A stretch of DNA of 64,000 bases, from NCBI GenBank assembly GCA_951802425.1, contig OX637799.1:124001-188000 (forward strand), written 5' to 3'. Shown one piece after another: positions 11,806-23,430 of the stretch; position 1 is the stretch's first letter; every line of letters starts with the position of its first letter. This DNA is from Clavaria fumosa (lineage: Eukaryota > Basidiomycota > Agaricomycetes > Agaricales > Clavariaceae). The notes under the pieces were generated by a model. It saw only the letters and a list, made by a program, of their open reading frames with translations, had not been told where the DNA came from and ran no database searches. The translations under genes were made by a program, and so were the position numbers.

Positions 11806-12590
11806 AACAAACACAGCCCTAAACCATGTGGTGGACTTTCTGGAAGACACCCTACAAAGAGCAACTAGCATGGCCATGCTGCTGGTCAAACCATGTCCTT
11901 TAACCAAGAGATGGTGGACCAAAGACCTCTCCAGGACCCACACTGCCCTCCAAAGACTGAACAGGCAATCCCATTCGATGTGACACACCCAACACATGAG
12001 GATGCATGCAAGGCAAGGAACAGATACTTGCAACTGATCAAGAGGACCAAACTCAAACATTGGACTCAATGGCTGGAAGACGCAATGGACCAGTCCATAT
12101 GGACAATAAACAGATACACTGCATCCACAGCCAATGATGGAACATGTGAATGCCTACCCAACTTACAAAACCCCCAGGATCAATGACCCCAACTGCAATG
12201 ACAAATGACAACAAGAGCAAAGCATTGCACTCAGTTTTCTTTCCTCCCCCACTGCATGTCCCCACAATCCTCAATGAACAATACCCAACACCAGTGACAA
12301 AATTTCAACAGATCATCTCAGAACAAGTGCACTGCATGGTCCACTGCCTCAAGCCCTACAAAGTGATAATGGAGGAAGACATAGCTAACATTGCCTTGAA
12401 AAGGATGGCTGACATACTCACCCCATACCTTGTCCAGATACACAGGGTGACATTCTGACTAGGCATCTACCCAGAAGCATGGAAAACCTATGACATGGTA
12501 GTACTACACAAGCCCAATTGCCCCAACTACACCACCCTGAAAGCATAGAGGCTGATCATCTTACTCAGAACCCTAGTGAAACATCCATAG
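11806..12590 (+). pseudogene. LINE ORF2 fragment, heavily decayed
   Basis: Broken frames match the linker and start of the RT in the LINE at 28591-35480. Examples are QSIWTINRYTAS against HSIWTINRYTAS, ADILTPYLVQI against ADLLTPHLVQI and LGIYPEAWKTYD against LGIYPPTWKTYD. About 780 bp survive, with no 5' end, later RT motifs or tail. Most differences from the younger LINE are CG changed to TG or CA. Confidence 0.85.
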
Positions 12591-12599
12591 CAAAATTTA

Positions 12600-13870
12600 C
12601 TACCTTTCAAACCCTTCTTGCTATTGCTGCTTGAGAGGACTGGGAAATTCATCAGGTAGATATCCACAGAACTTACCTTCAGGGCAATCTCAATGAAGAT
12701 ATCTATATGTGTGTGCCTGAAGGAATGTCTACACCTGGCAAAGAGAAATGGATCTGGAAGTTGAAGAAAGCAATATACAGGTTGGAACAAGCTGGACACC
12801 AATGGAAAATCTGCCTTGATGAGATCATGGCGAAACTAGGCTTCATCAAGGGCACTGCTGACAACTGCTTATACATCCTGTTGCAGAAATGTGGTACTCA
12901 CTGTACTGGTCTACATCAACAACATGGCTGTTGCTGGACAAAAACTAGACAACATTGCAGATTTCAAGTGAAAGCTGGGGGTAGAGTTTGAGATCACTGA
13001 TGTGGGAGAGTTGAACTTCATCCTTGGTATCAAGGTCACATGCAGTTGACATGCACAGACCATACAAATCAACCAAACAGCCTATATCCACAAAGTTCTT
13101 GCATGATACAGAATGAGCAACTGTGCTGCTGTATCCACCCCTCTGGCAATGACTGAGCAACTCAGTACCATGCAGTTTCCTATCAGCTCCTCAGAAACAC
13201 CCAATATTTCATTTCCAGAATAAGTCAGTGCACTATTATATGCTACTCAAACTAGGCCTGACTGCCAGTACACTGTGGCAATGCTTGCTCAATTCTCTCT
13301 CAACCCTAGAAAGGTGCATTTTGAGGCTGTAAAACAAGTCTTGAGATATTTGAAAGGTACTGCAGATTTCATACTTACCCTTGGAGGATTTAAGGAGTCA
13401 ATAAAGTCGGTTGGATGGACTGACTCGGATTGGGCCCAAGATAGCAACTCAAGGTGCTCCATTGGTGGATTCATATTCACCATAGCCAGAAGTCCTGTCT
13501 TGTGGTTGTCTAAAAAACAACCAACTGTTGCTCTCTCAACAGTCAAGGCTGAGTATATGGCACCATCGAATGCTGCAAAAAAGGTGACCTGGCTATGTGC
13601 ATTGCTAAAAGTCAACTACTGTTATTCATGCAGATAACCAAGGCAGCATTGCTCTCTCTTGCAATCCTGTTTCACACTCCCAAGCCAAGCATATAGATAT
13701 ACAAAACCATTTTATCTGCAAGTGAGTCACAAACAATGAAATCAAACTCAGATTCTGTCCTATGAAAGACATGGTGGCCAACATCCTAATGAAGGCATTA
13801 CCACACAAACCATTCAAAAGACTTAGAAGTGTGCTTCAAGTGGGAGCTGGAATTCATCTGAGTGGGAGTG
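12600..13870 (+). pseudogene. Ty1/copia reverse transcriptase-RNase H relic
   Basis: The order is that of the 3' half of a copia pol: GNLNEDIYMCVPEGM, KLKKAIYRLEQAG and QWKICLDEIMAKLGF (RT palm and fingers), ELNFILGIKV, QTRPDCQYTVAMLAQFS, KQVLRYLKGTADF, then RNase H pieces WTDSDWAQDSNSRCSIGG and VALSTVKAEYMA, and ADNQGSIAL near the end. Several stops and small frameshifts interrupt it, and the RT Asp-Asp motif lies in a broken segment. It abuts the LINE relic without visible flanking repeats, suggesting insertion or deletion at the junction. No LTR was recognised. Confidence 0.88.
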
Positions 13871-13929
13871 ATGGAGGACAGCCTGTCTGAATGTCTGCAT
13901 TGCAGGGTCCACACTACTAGCACTAAACC

Positions 13930-14617
13930 TAGTGTTTGAAAGTCCAGTCCAGTCCAGTCTTTCAGACCCCCAGGGGTTGGACCAAGACTGAGACTGGTCT
14001 TTCTAATCTGATTTTGCTTCCAAAACCAGACTGAACCCTTAAAGACCAGTCCCAATCAGTCTTCTGTGGTCCATCAACTGGTTGAAACCAGTTTCAAACT
14101 GAGACTGGTCCTCAACCAGTTCTAACTGGTTGCATTGCAGTCTGGACTGGTCTTTCTAATAAAACCAAGCCAAAAAAATTATATACAATGTACAGACAAT
14201 CTGTAAAGTAGGGTGTATGGAACTGAGGTAATGAGTGTGAGGTAACAAGTGTTTAAGCTTAAGGAATGCTGCTGATGTGATAACTCTTCCAGCCCAATAA
14301 GCTCTGGCAGCTCATCATCATTGCTAAGGAGCATTGTATCACCTTAGGGTTGTGCAGTGGTGATGATGTGCACAACATACCTGTTGTTTTGTAGTACTGT
14401 CTGAAATGTAGAGAGAATTTTGAGGCCATTGGTCTTGGTTCTGAACAAGTTGTGGACCAGTTTTAGGCAGTTCATGACAAATTAAGAAAGCCAAAGACTG
14501 ACACCAAGACCAATTGTAAGACCAGGTAAACTGAACTCATGGTCTAGGCCAACCCAGTTCAGTCCAGTCTGGTTTTAGTCTTTTTCCCAGTCCTATGGAC
14601 TGGACTTTTGAACACTA
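13930..14617. mobile_element. hAT-like non-autonomous element (MITE), 688 bp
   Basis: The ends are imperfect inverted repeats: tagtgtttgaaagtccagtc on the left, and on the right the reverse complement of tagtgttcaaaagtccagtc. Both sides carry the identical 8-bp duplication actaaacc (13922-13929 and 14618-14625). An 8-bp TSD with short TIRs is the hAT signature. The inside has many gactggtc and ccagtc repeats and no transposase frame. Confidence 0.8.
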
Positions 14618-14625
14618 ACTAAACC

Positions 14626-15587
14626 TTATAGCTAAGTGACAGTCCCCACTTGCTTCCTTTTACCTTATATGGTTTTACTCCATAGCACCTGCACTTACAC
14701 ACTCTCCCATGAATCCCCAGGTATAGTCATTCTTCATATTTGGTTAATACTGTATATACACTTACACACTCTCACATGAATCCCCAGCACTCCAGAAGCC
14801 TTCCCTGCATTATATAATACAGAACTCTTCACATGCTGGTGATGTGCTGGATGGCAGCTGTCAAAATTGACAGTTACCTCATTTTACCCATGCCAAGACT
14901 TTTACTTTCCCACATGTAGTCCCCTTCTTATTAGATTTTATCTACTCCCATTATGGTAATATACTGCTGTCTCTATTGTATCTCAGTAATGAGTCAGAAA
15001 AAAAAGAATCTGTCCTAAACCAATAATTTTTAATGAAGCTGCAAAGCATTTCATTCAGCCAATATTGAGTGTGAAAATGTGAGCTGAAGGAGTCTATAAA
15101 ATAATAAGGTTTGGAGCCAGATTTGGCTGGGAATTCAGAAAGATAGTGACATAACATTGCACAGGTGTAACCAAAAAAAAGAAACTTATTAAGGAAAGTC
15201 TAGACATGAATTGTGAACATTTTGTTCACTGGACACCATCCCTTATAGTGAAATTTGAAGGAGATAAACCACAGTTTGGAACCTGTGACCATGCATCACA
15301 GGGTGTGACCTATGTCACCTGTTACTGGCATTGTATGGTCTTTTGTCAATGACTGACATTATGCAATATGATGCACTATGAGATGCTTGAGCAAAAGGCT
15401 TTTGGGAGTGATGTGGAAGGCTCTGTGGAGGTGGTGAAGACGTTCATAGTCACATTGCCATGTGAAGTATAAATACATTATGATATATTGTACCGCCAAA
15501 AGCACGAGAACAGTTTATGTAATTGAACTAGCACGCACTTCCTTCGAGCTTCCCACGCCTCATACACTGTAACCACAACCGTCGTGA
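14626..15587. other. CpG-free spacer, then eL33 promoter region
   Basis: About 14690-14790 holds a degenerate direct repeat (acttacacactctcccatga and a near copy). From about 15430 CG dinucleotides reappear, and a tataaata box lies near 15470, roughly 120 bp before the eL33 start. No gene is seen. Confidence 0.5.
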
Positions 15588-16150
15588 ATGGGCTCAACCA
15601 GGTCTGCCCGATCTTTGACCGTCTTGTCAACGTGCTCGCTGATATAGGTTTTAGATTGTATTGCAAAGGCCGTGTTCTCGGCCACAAACGCGCGAAGCGG
15701 AACACTCGCCCCAACACCTCTCTTGTTCAGATAGAAGGTGTCGGATCCAAGGAGGACGCTCAGTTCTACCTCGGCAAGGTACGTTGTCGTGCCCATAAGT
15801 ATGATTGGCTTGCTTAATCTCCTCTCACAGAGGGTAGCTTACGTGTACAAGGCGAAGAGAGCAATGGCGGGAAGCAAAGTTCGCATCATCTGGGGGTATG
15901 TTTTGACGGCTGCTGTTCTGGCTACTCCCTCGTTGACTCCCGTCATATACAGCCGCGTAACCCGCCCCCACGGCTCGTCTGGCGTTGTCAAATCGAAGTT
16001 CAGGTCAAATCTTCCACCCCGCGCATTCGGGGCAAGTGTCCGTGTGGTACGTTTGTGTTAGCGCCTTGCCTATCAATCACAAACATTCATCCCTTCTTTC
16101 CTCTCCTTGTACGCTCGCTCTTACAGATGCTCTATCCATCCAATATTTGA
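15588..16150 (+). CDS. RPL33: 60S ribosomal protein eL33 (RPL35A/yeast Rpl33 family)
   Basis: Five exons (15588-15601, 15655-15778, 15831-15895, 15953-16046, 16127-16150) give 106 residues, the normal family length. The protein starts [20 protein letters not shown], contains [18 protein letters not shown] and [20 protein letters not shown], and ends FGASVRVMLYPSNI, all hallmark eL33 segments. Exon 1 is only 14 nt, and splicing must use the AG at 15653-15654, not the AG at 15646-15647, which would put a stop in frame. It is a structural protein of the large ribosomal subunit. All introns are GT-AG and the frame is intact, so the gene looks functional although CpG-free repeats begin about 150 bp upstream. 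Confidence 0.97.
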
Positions 16151-19067
16151 TGGGGTGTAGCTTTGGACTGTAGGCTATTGTCGCGTCGCTTTTCCCATAC
16201 ACTTTACCATTGCAACACGATAATTTCTCATACGTTGCCGAACAGCAAGACTGAGACTGAGGATTCTCCTTCAAAATTTCATCCAGATGAACAGCTTGAA
16301 CATGCTCCATGCGCCCTCGTACGCGTACGATGCGTAGCATCCTTAAGGGTCAATAGTGCGATGATGCTGGCTGCTGAAGACAATTGCGCCGGGTTCCTGT
16401 ATAGAGCGGCGGGGTCAGGCAGTCCACATCCTCATCAACTTGTTTAATAATGCCTCAGCAACGCCGCTACTCAAATTTCAACCCTCCCAAATTGTCCATG
16501 AGCGGGTTGGTGATCAAGTCTCAATTATGATGTGACATGCTCATCGAGAAGTGGCCGGAACTTTGCAACGACTCCTTGACGAGAAGTCAGACAGCAAAAG
16601 CATCCACTAGAACCGTAGACCCTGTACCTCTCGCCAGAACATGGACGATACATGCCTACCACCGATCCATGCAGGAGAGGAAGTTATCCATGATGGGAGC
16701 GACGTGTCGCAACTGAGCGTCGAGAGTACCTCCGAGACATCGGTGTCGAGAGTCACCAAGTCTCTGGCCGTAATTGTAGTTGGTCAAATAGTTGGTCAAA
16801 TATTGCCCACCAGAACATATAAAGAATGGTTGGGAGGAACGCAGTAGAGCAGGAGAGTTTGTATCAGGCCAGGGGCTCAAAACTGAGCGCTATTGTTTTT
16901 CAACACGGTTTTTGCCTTCTTATCTCCGCATCACCTGGCTTATCAACGGCTAACCCCCAGGCTCTGTGAAACAAGTGCAGCTGACATGGACTGAGGGAGC
17001 TTCATATATGCATTCTACTGGTGACCGACCGGGTTGATCGACTGCTTTCACCAGATAAGGCATATCTTTGATCGACGGGACGTGACATAAAAGATTGTGA
17101 GTGTCAAGCAGGGTTGCCACCAGCCAAGGCGGCCAAGCTGACATTGACGGAGGTCCAGAAAGGCATATCTATGATGGATCTATGATGGACACGGGGACGC
17201 AGCGCCGGTTGTGCACCATTGACGGGTCTGATTGTGGTGGCTTTGCCACAGGGCCGGCGACGACGATCTCCCTGCCAGAGTGGTTAAAGTCGGAGCCTCG
17301 GGACGCGCATGGAGTGGATTGCAGTCACCGGGGGGATGGCGAGGCTGGGCAGTCAATTATTTATATCGCGGGCGAGACACGTGAAAGCCTCTGCTGATGC
17401 CAGAGATTGCCAGTATTGTGAAGTCGAGCTGTTGTGACAGTTATTCCTCTTAAAACATATTCCTCTTAAAATTACTGGCGTACATCTCACCCATACAATG
17501 GAGTAGGGGGTACACCAAGGGAGGCATTACGGTCCCAGCAGCCAAAAATCGTTTGCGTGTAGACATACGTAATAGCGAGCAGACTTCAATTTATACTCTG
17601 CCATGGATAAACTAAACAAGCGGCCGCAGTCGCCAACTTGCAACCCTGGCACCTATTTCTTGGGAGGCGACTTTGCACTTTGATGTTCCTGATATCAGGC
17701 CTGCAAACTCGGTGATCAGCATATCCCGCTGAGACTGAATAGGATGTCTGCAACGCATTTTCGCGGAAGTTTATAGAGGAAGGATGTCTATAACTCTTCA
17801 GCTAGAGTAGTTGCGACCTTCGGAGTGTCTTCGGAGTGTGAGGCCCGTGTCCATCAGAGCAGATCGCTATTCACACGCCGCCTGTCTTCTCTCAGTGCGC
17901 GAACATCTGGACAGATAGGATGGACACGAGGCGTATACACCCTGACAGAAGCGAAGATGTGAGGCCCGGATTGGATTGGGCGGTTCCACCGCGAAGGGCG
18001 CGTGCTGAACATTATTCCCAACAGGTGTGAGCACATAGGCTTGCGCGTACGCCAGGACAGTGTGCATTCGAGACTTTTGAAGACGTACCAATGGGTCAGA
18101 AGAAACAGCGGCGCCGCAATCGCTGGGAGAAAAGAGGAGTTGGCGAGAATCATGCCAGGATAGGGTATCTCTGGTATTGTGACCGAAAGGTCAGCTGGCG
18201 AAATTTACAGAGGCGTCCACTCTGGATGGGCGTTCTAGGTGTCCGGCCCAACCTGCGGAAATCGAGAGCAATGATCGGTTGCGGTGCCATAAAAGGATGC
18301 TGCAGCGTGTGACTGAGAGTAGATCCTTGGGAAAGACAGTCTTAAGGGGAATCTGCGCCACGATCCTCTAAAGGGATGCGAAAGCAGTCATCTGTTGATG
18401 AGATATCGATGAGGACTGCTGATAAGGCGAGTACGGCGACTTATTTCGTTTCTGGATCAATTGTGGCAAGGCAACATGTATTGGTCCTATTTCACCTCGC
18501 ACGTTTGCTTAGACCCGCGTCTGACTTCTAGTTGCCGTAATTTATTGTACAGTACATGTACCCGCAGTTTTGCCAGCGTTGAACAGCAGAAGAGGGCCTT
18601 GGAGAACTGAATTTGTTATTAGATTGGCGTGTTTGGCTGTGGGCAAATGGGACAAACAAAGCAGTTCGGCTAAGCCGCCAACGCCTCCAACGCCACGGAT
18701 GATATTTGAGATATGTTCCAGGGCTCTAAAAATGAAATTGATAGCGTAGAGATTCTTACCCGTGCCCGTCGTTAAGGACCTGATAGCGAGCAAAATATAA
18801 AACGCAGAGAGCAAGAGAGAATCAACTGCCATTCAGCACTGTCACACACACACACCTATAGAACTAAGAGGACAATTGATGGCAGATGAACATGATGCCG
18901 GGTAGATATCACCGACGCGGTCCAACGAACCAAGAAGGAGATACAAGTGGCTGTATGCGCACTCGCTGCACACAAGAACGCCACTATACAGCCACGTTCA
19001 CCCCTTGGCCTCTTCGCACATTCCCATCCCCTCTTCAATCTTTCTTGTCCTCTCAACACCATCATCC
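16151..19067. other. CpG-containing intergenic region with unassigned short frames
   Basis: Normal CG content suggests unique sequence. Seen but not recognised: a plus frame 16641-16847, a plus frame 17101-17397, a minus frame 17854-18153 with a hydrophobic N-terminus (FLPAIAAPLFLLTH, which might be a P450-like anchor) and a minus frame 18542-18832 with a hydrophobic start (DSLLLSAFYILLAIRSL). None has a convincing domain or splice structure. The last few hundred bases should hold the promoter of the FYR gene. Confidence 0.4.
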
Positions 19068-22000
19068 ATGTCCTCTCGTCGCCGTTCAGCACCCATGCCT
19101 CCACCATCCGACAGAGAGTCTGCAATGGGTCCACCACCAGTAGTCCCCCCCTCGTCTTCCGTCCATGTCGATTCCGCTTCAGACAAAGATCTCCCAATGG
19201 GTCCCCCTCCGGTCCCCCCTTCTTCCTCACTGCTTTCTAGAGATTCGACAGATGTCTCAGAAAAATATAGAAAATTGAAAAGGCGTTATCTTGAGCTCGA
19301 GCAAGTTCGCAAATTCCCTCTTCATCAAGCTCGCACGTAAAAATCTGACCTTAAATTCTTCTGCAGGAACACCAGGAAGTCACCTCTGAGCTCCGTCGTT
19401 CGAGCGAAAGAAACGTCAAAATGAGAAGAGAGCGCAAGTGAGTATCCGCTACGTCGAGCCTTACAGAAGCCCGGCTGTGGTTGACCCAGCGTCTCTGCAG
19501 CGTCCTCCTAGACCGCATCATGGAGCTCGAATCGCAGACAGTTGCACAGACAAACGGACCTGCCCCTTCAGCCGTGCCCGTCCATCAGCCGCAATCGTCC
19601 GCTCTCCCGCGCTCCCTCCTCTCCGCCCGAGCTCAATCATCTTTTGCCAGCAATCTACGCATGGCTGTCAGCGAGGAGGACGCGGAGGACAATCTCGACC
19701 CTCCCCCCTCCTCCCACCATCGCTCGTCCTCGTCCTCTCTCCACCTCCAATCCCATCTCCACCCAGGCGATTTACCCAACCGCGAGCACCCCGAGCAGAC
19801 TCATGTTAGGGAAACTCGCAGGAGCAGCTCCAATAGCACCAGACGCAGTAAACAAATCACAGGCGTCTCGCGGAACGCGCCGCCCCAGTCCTTCTCGCCT
19901 GGCCCAGACACGCCGCCCACACTCATTTCGAGCACGGGCACGCGGCTACGCATCAAGCCGCCCGCGGTGCCAGACGGCCCGCCTCATGCGTCCAATGGCG
20001 TGCCGCCTCCGCCGCTCCCTGACTCGCCGTCCTCTTCGCACACCCATTCGCAGGCACCATCAATGTCACACTCTGCTATGGACGCACGCTCGCAGTCAAC
20101 ATCGTCGCCGGACATCCCCGAGGACCAGCGCCAGCAGCACCAACAACTCCAGCAGGTGTACCATGGCCAAGGGCGCGCTATGTCTCCCTCAATGGGTGGC
20201 GGCCCTGGGTACGGCTCGTCACCGTACTACCGCGGCCAAGCAGACGAGAGGGGCCTCGGAGGGAGCACGATGACGCTTCCCTCGCTCCACCGGCCTACGA
20301 GCGCCAACTCAACCTCGCCTGTAATCCCGCCCCCCCGCACGCCGTCGGCGATGGCACAGCAACAGCGTGGGTCGCCGCCAACGTCCGCGTCCGCACCTGG
20401 CAGCGGGATGACAGGTTCGGGACACCGTCATGCGAAGCCAAAGCGGCTCAAGGCGCATACGGTGACGACGAAAAGTTATAGCATTCCGACGGTCCCGCGT
20501 GACAAGAACGGGAGACCGATGCTCCCGCTCAACGTCGGTATCATGACGGTTATCTCCCTCGGCCAGGTGTGCATGCGCGAGCACTTCCACACGGAACGAT
20601 ATATCTTCCCTGTCGGGTACGAAGTCACACGGTGCGCCCAGCTCGTTTGCACTCTCCGTTGCCCGCATGCGATCGGTCTTTTCTTAAATTTTTATTTATG
20701 TCAGGCGGTACCACTCCACAATTGACCCAACGGCAGAGGTCGTGTACCATTGTACAATCCTGGACGGGGGCGACGGGCCCAAGTTCCAGATCGTGCCCGC
20801 GGACACGGCGGACCAACCCGTGATTGCGGGCACGGCGACGGGCGCGTGGTCTGCGATCGTGCGCAAGGCGAACGCGATCCGGCACCGGCAGCACTCGAAC
20901 TCGGTCTCTGGCCCAGACTTCTTCGGCCTTGGCCAGAACACGATCAAGCACCTCATCCAGGAGCTGCCCTTGGCAGACCGGCTTAAGGACTATGTGTGGC
21001 AGAACTTCGTGGAGGGCGGGTGAGTGTTGCCTCTCTCGCAGAATCTCGCAGGACGATGTTCTTTTTTCTGTTTCGCCTCGCCTTTTTTTTCTTTCCTCCC
21101 CTAACATAATTGTGAATTGTTCCTTTGGATCTGCGCATCATTAGACCGCTGGGCGGACGGCATGCAGCCGTCATACCGGCACTCCCGGAAGAGTATGATG
21201 CGACTGTCGCGGTCGGCCCGTACTACCCCGAGCGTCGGCCGCCTTCTCTGCAGCCCGCACCGCCCAACAACAATCAGGAGCCGTCTCAGGTGAGCGGCTT
21301 TCATTAGCCATCACCGCAGAATAAACTTGGGGTCCGAGAACCTGACGATCCGCGACGATCCCCCGCAGCAGAACCACCATCACCATCATCACAACAGCAA
21401 CAACGGCAATCATCGGCAGCAGCATCAGCACGCACAGCATGCGCAGATCATTTTGCCGCCGCCAACAACGTCCGAGACGCTCACAATTGAAGAGTACCAC
21501 CCGCCACCCACGCAGGCAACTGACTCCGGCACCAGATCGCGTGGGGGGTCGCCACCCCCTGCGTCACCTCCATACCACATTCCCCACCTAGACACCGTCC
21601 TACAACCACATAAAATTGTCACCAGCAACAAGTCGCGCGGGGGGTCACCGCCTGCGTCGCCTTTGTACCGCTATCATCATCCAGACACAGTCCTACCCCA
21701 ACCACCCATGATCACCGACACCAGGTCTCGCGGGGGGTCGCCGCCGCCTTCTTCGCCTCAATTCCGGTTCCGCTTTCACCACCCAGACACCACTCTGTCT
21801 CACCTCCCACCTCTCCCCGCGCGTGTGTCGGCATCGCTCTCACGCCGTCGAGCGTCCACGGATGATGTTGTGAGCCCAGTTTCGCCCACGCAGCGGGGCC
21901 AGACGACCACGGCGAATGCCACTGCGATAGGCGTGCCGCCGACGCTGGCGGGCATCCTGCACGCATATCCGTCGTCTGACACGGCGTCCCCGTCCACATC

Positions 22001-22109
22001 TACGTCTGGGTCCGCTCCCGGCCCTGGCCCTGCCCTCGCCCCGTTGAGCGTTGGTACGCGCCCGGCATCGCGCGGCGCTAATGGAGCCAGCAGCGGAGCG
22101 AGTGATTGA
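19068..22109 (+). CDS. FYRN/FYRC-domain nuclear protein (TBRG1-like), 6 exons
   Basis: Exons 19068-19304, 19367-19437, 19501-20631, 20705-21019, 21145-21289 and 21369-22109 give about 879 residues. A coiled-coil-like segment (KYRKLKRRYLELEQ, then LLDRIMELES) is followed by a long Ser/Pro/Gln-rich disordered region. A FYRN-like domain reads from about residue 450 (HFHTERYIFPVGYEVTRRYH, then YHCTILDGGDGPKFQIV), and a FYRC-like part follows with LIQELPLADRLKDYVW. FYR domains occur in chromatin proteins such as KMT2/MLL and TBRG1. The tail has an HHHHHH run and three tandem SRGGSPP repeats. The AG at 19499-19500 is chosen because the AG nine bases upstream leads to a stop. A direct DNA-binding role is not evident. 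Confidence 0.88.
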
Positions 22110-23430
22110 TCAAGCCGCCGTCGAATGTCCAATTCTAATCTATCCTTGTTCACCGTGACCTTCCTCGCTTCTGGCCCCCTTTGATCGCACGATTTGCCCG
22201 TCTTGCCTCCTCTCGCACAGTCCTTTAGTCTGTTTTGCCATACGCCTCCATATCATACGCCTCCATATCATACGCTATACAGTACTACCTCCTCATCTCA
22301 GCCCCTTCGCATCAACCCAGGATATAAAGGGCTTCGCCGTTTTGCCTTGTCTTGTGTATGTTTCCTCTTTTTCTCCTTTTCCTTCTCACGATGGTCAGGT
22401 TTCTTTGCATTCAGGAGAATCTGCAAAGAGTGGGATGATACAGGTTCATTGTCATTCTTAAATTCCCTTTTCCTGCAACCTTGTCCTCCATTTCATATGT
22501 AGCGTGTATTCAAAGCTCAAGATGTTTAACGATCTCAAAGCCATGGCTGATTGAATTTGTCTGCGCTCCTCTTGCGTTTTTGCTTGTCTTCGGCGAAGAA
22601 TAGCCTCGTGCCAGCGCCACGTTCCCAGGACCTGTCCATTATGGACGGACATCTCACCTCGGGAGCGGGCGTAGCGTAGTCCTTCGACGCGCCAGGAAAG
22701 GGGGTGTAGCAGGGGGAAAGGGTGGGTGATGGGATGGGGTCACCCCTCGTCAAACGCTCCTTCCCTTCCTTCTCGTTCTCTTCTCTGGGATCCGTAGTGG
22801 GTTTGCGTCGAACCCTTTGACTAAGAGGCAAGAGCAATACGTCCTTCCTTCTTGTTGGACACGTTCCGGAGTGGTTTCTGTACGGAACGAGCCTTTTCGT
22901 GGGACCCCTGCCGATGCGAGGACCGTGCTGGTTAATCAAGTGGGGTAGTATGAGAGGCTCACATTTTTACTCCCAATTTTGAATCTTAGTCTTTTTTTTC
23001 TTTTTTCCTCAACGTTTTTCATGCCCCCGGCCAAACATTAGTTTCACTGTCAGACAAACGTCGAGGTTGCTATTTGAGACCAGCAGTAACGTAACTATGT
23101 ATCATCAAAACGCAGAACAATCGCCGCCGCAGACACATGGGCAGGGGAGCAGACGTCAACGAAACAAGAGTTCTAGAAGCGAGCCGTACGGTATCGAAGT
23201 GTATATACTGGGCGAGGTACACAACAAAGCGTTCGGTTAGAAGTGGAAAAGATGATATAGAAGAAACAAGGTATTTAGTACGGCTCACTAGAAAGACACA
23301 TATACCCACTTCCTTTTCGCCTATGAAACGGCGGAAGGAGAAATAAAGCGTCAGGGGTATAAACGACCGTATCGTGTTTCGGGCAAATCGTCTCTTTGCG
23401 TTATTTTCCTTCAGGTGTAACCCAGAGTGT
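22110..23430. other. Shared 3' region between two convergent genes
   Basis: The FYR gene (+) and the SH3 gene (-) end toward each other here. A direct repeat of catacgcctccatat occurs at about 22240-22270. A minus frame at 22535-22939 and others have no recognisable features. The sequence probably supplies 3' UTRs and terminators of both genes. Confidence 0.5.

Noticed and set aside
17854..18153. Minus-strand frame with a hydrophobic start, possibly a P450 anchor
   Set aside because: No P450 signature (heme Cys, ExxR) was found nearby and no convincing splice continuation; kept only in the intergenic note.
18542..18832. Minus-strand frame with a membrane-like N-terminus
   Set aside because: No family recognised and too short; composition alone is not enough.
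22535..22939. Minus-strand frame of 134 codons between convergent genes
   Set aside because: Low-complexity basic sequence in a likely 3' UTR region, with no motif.
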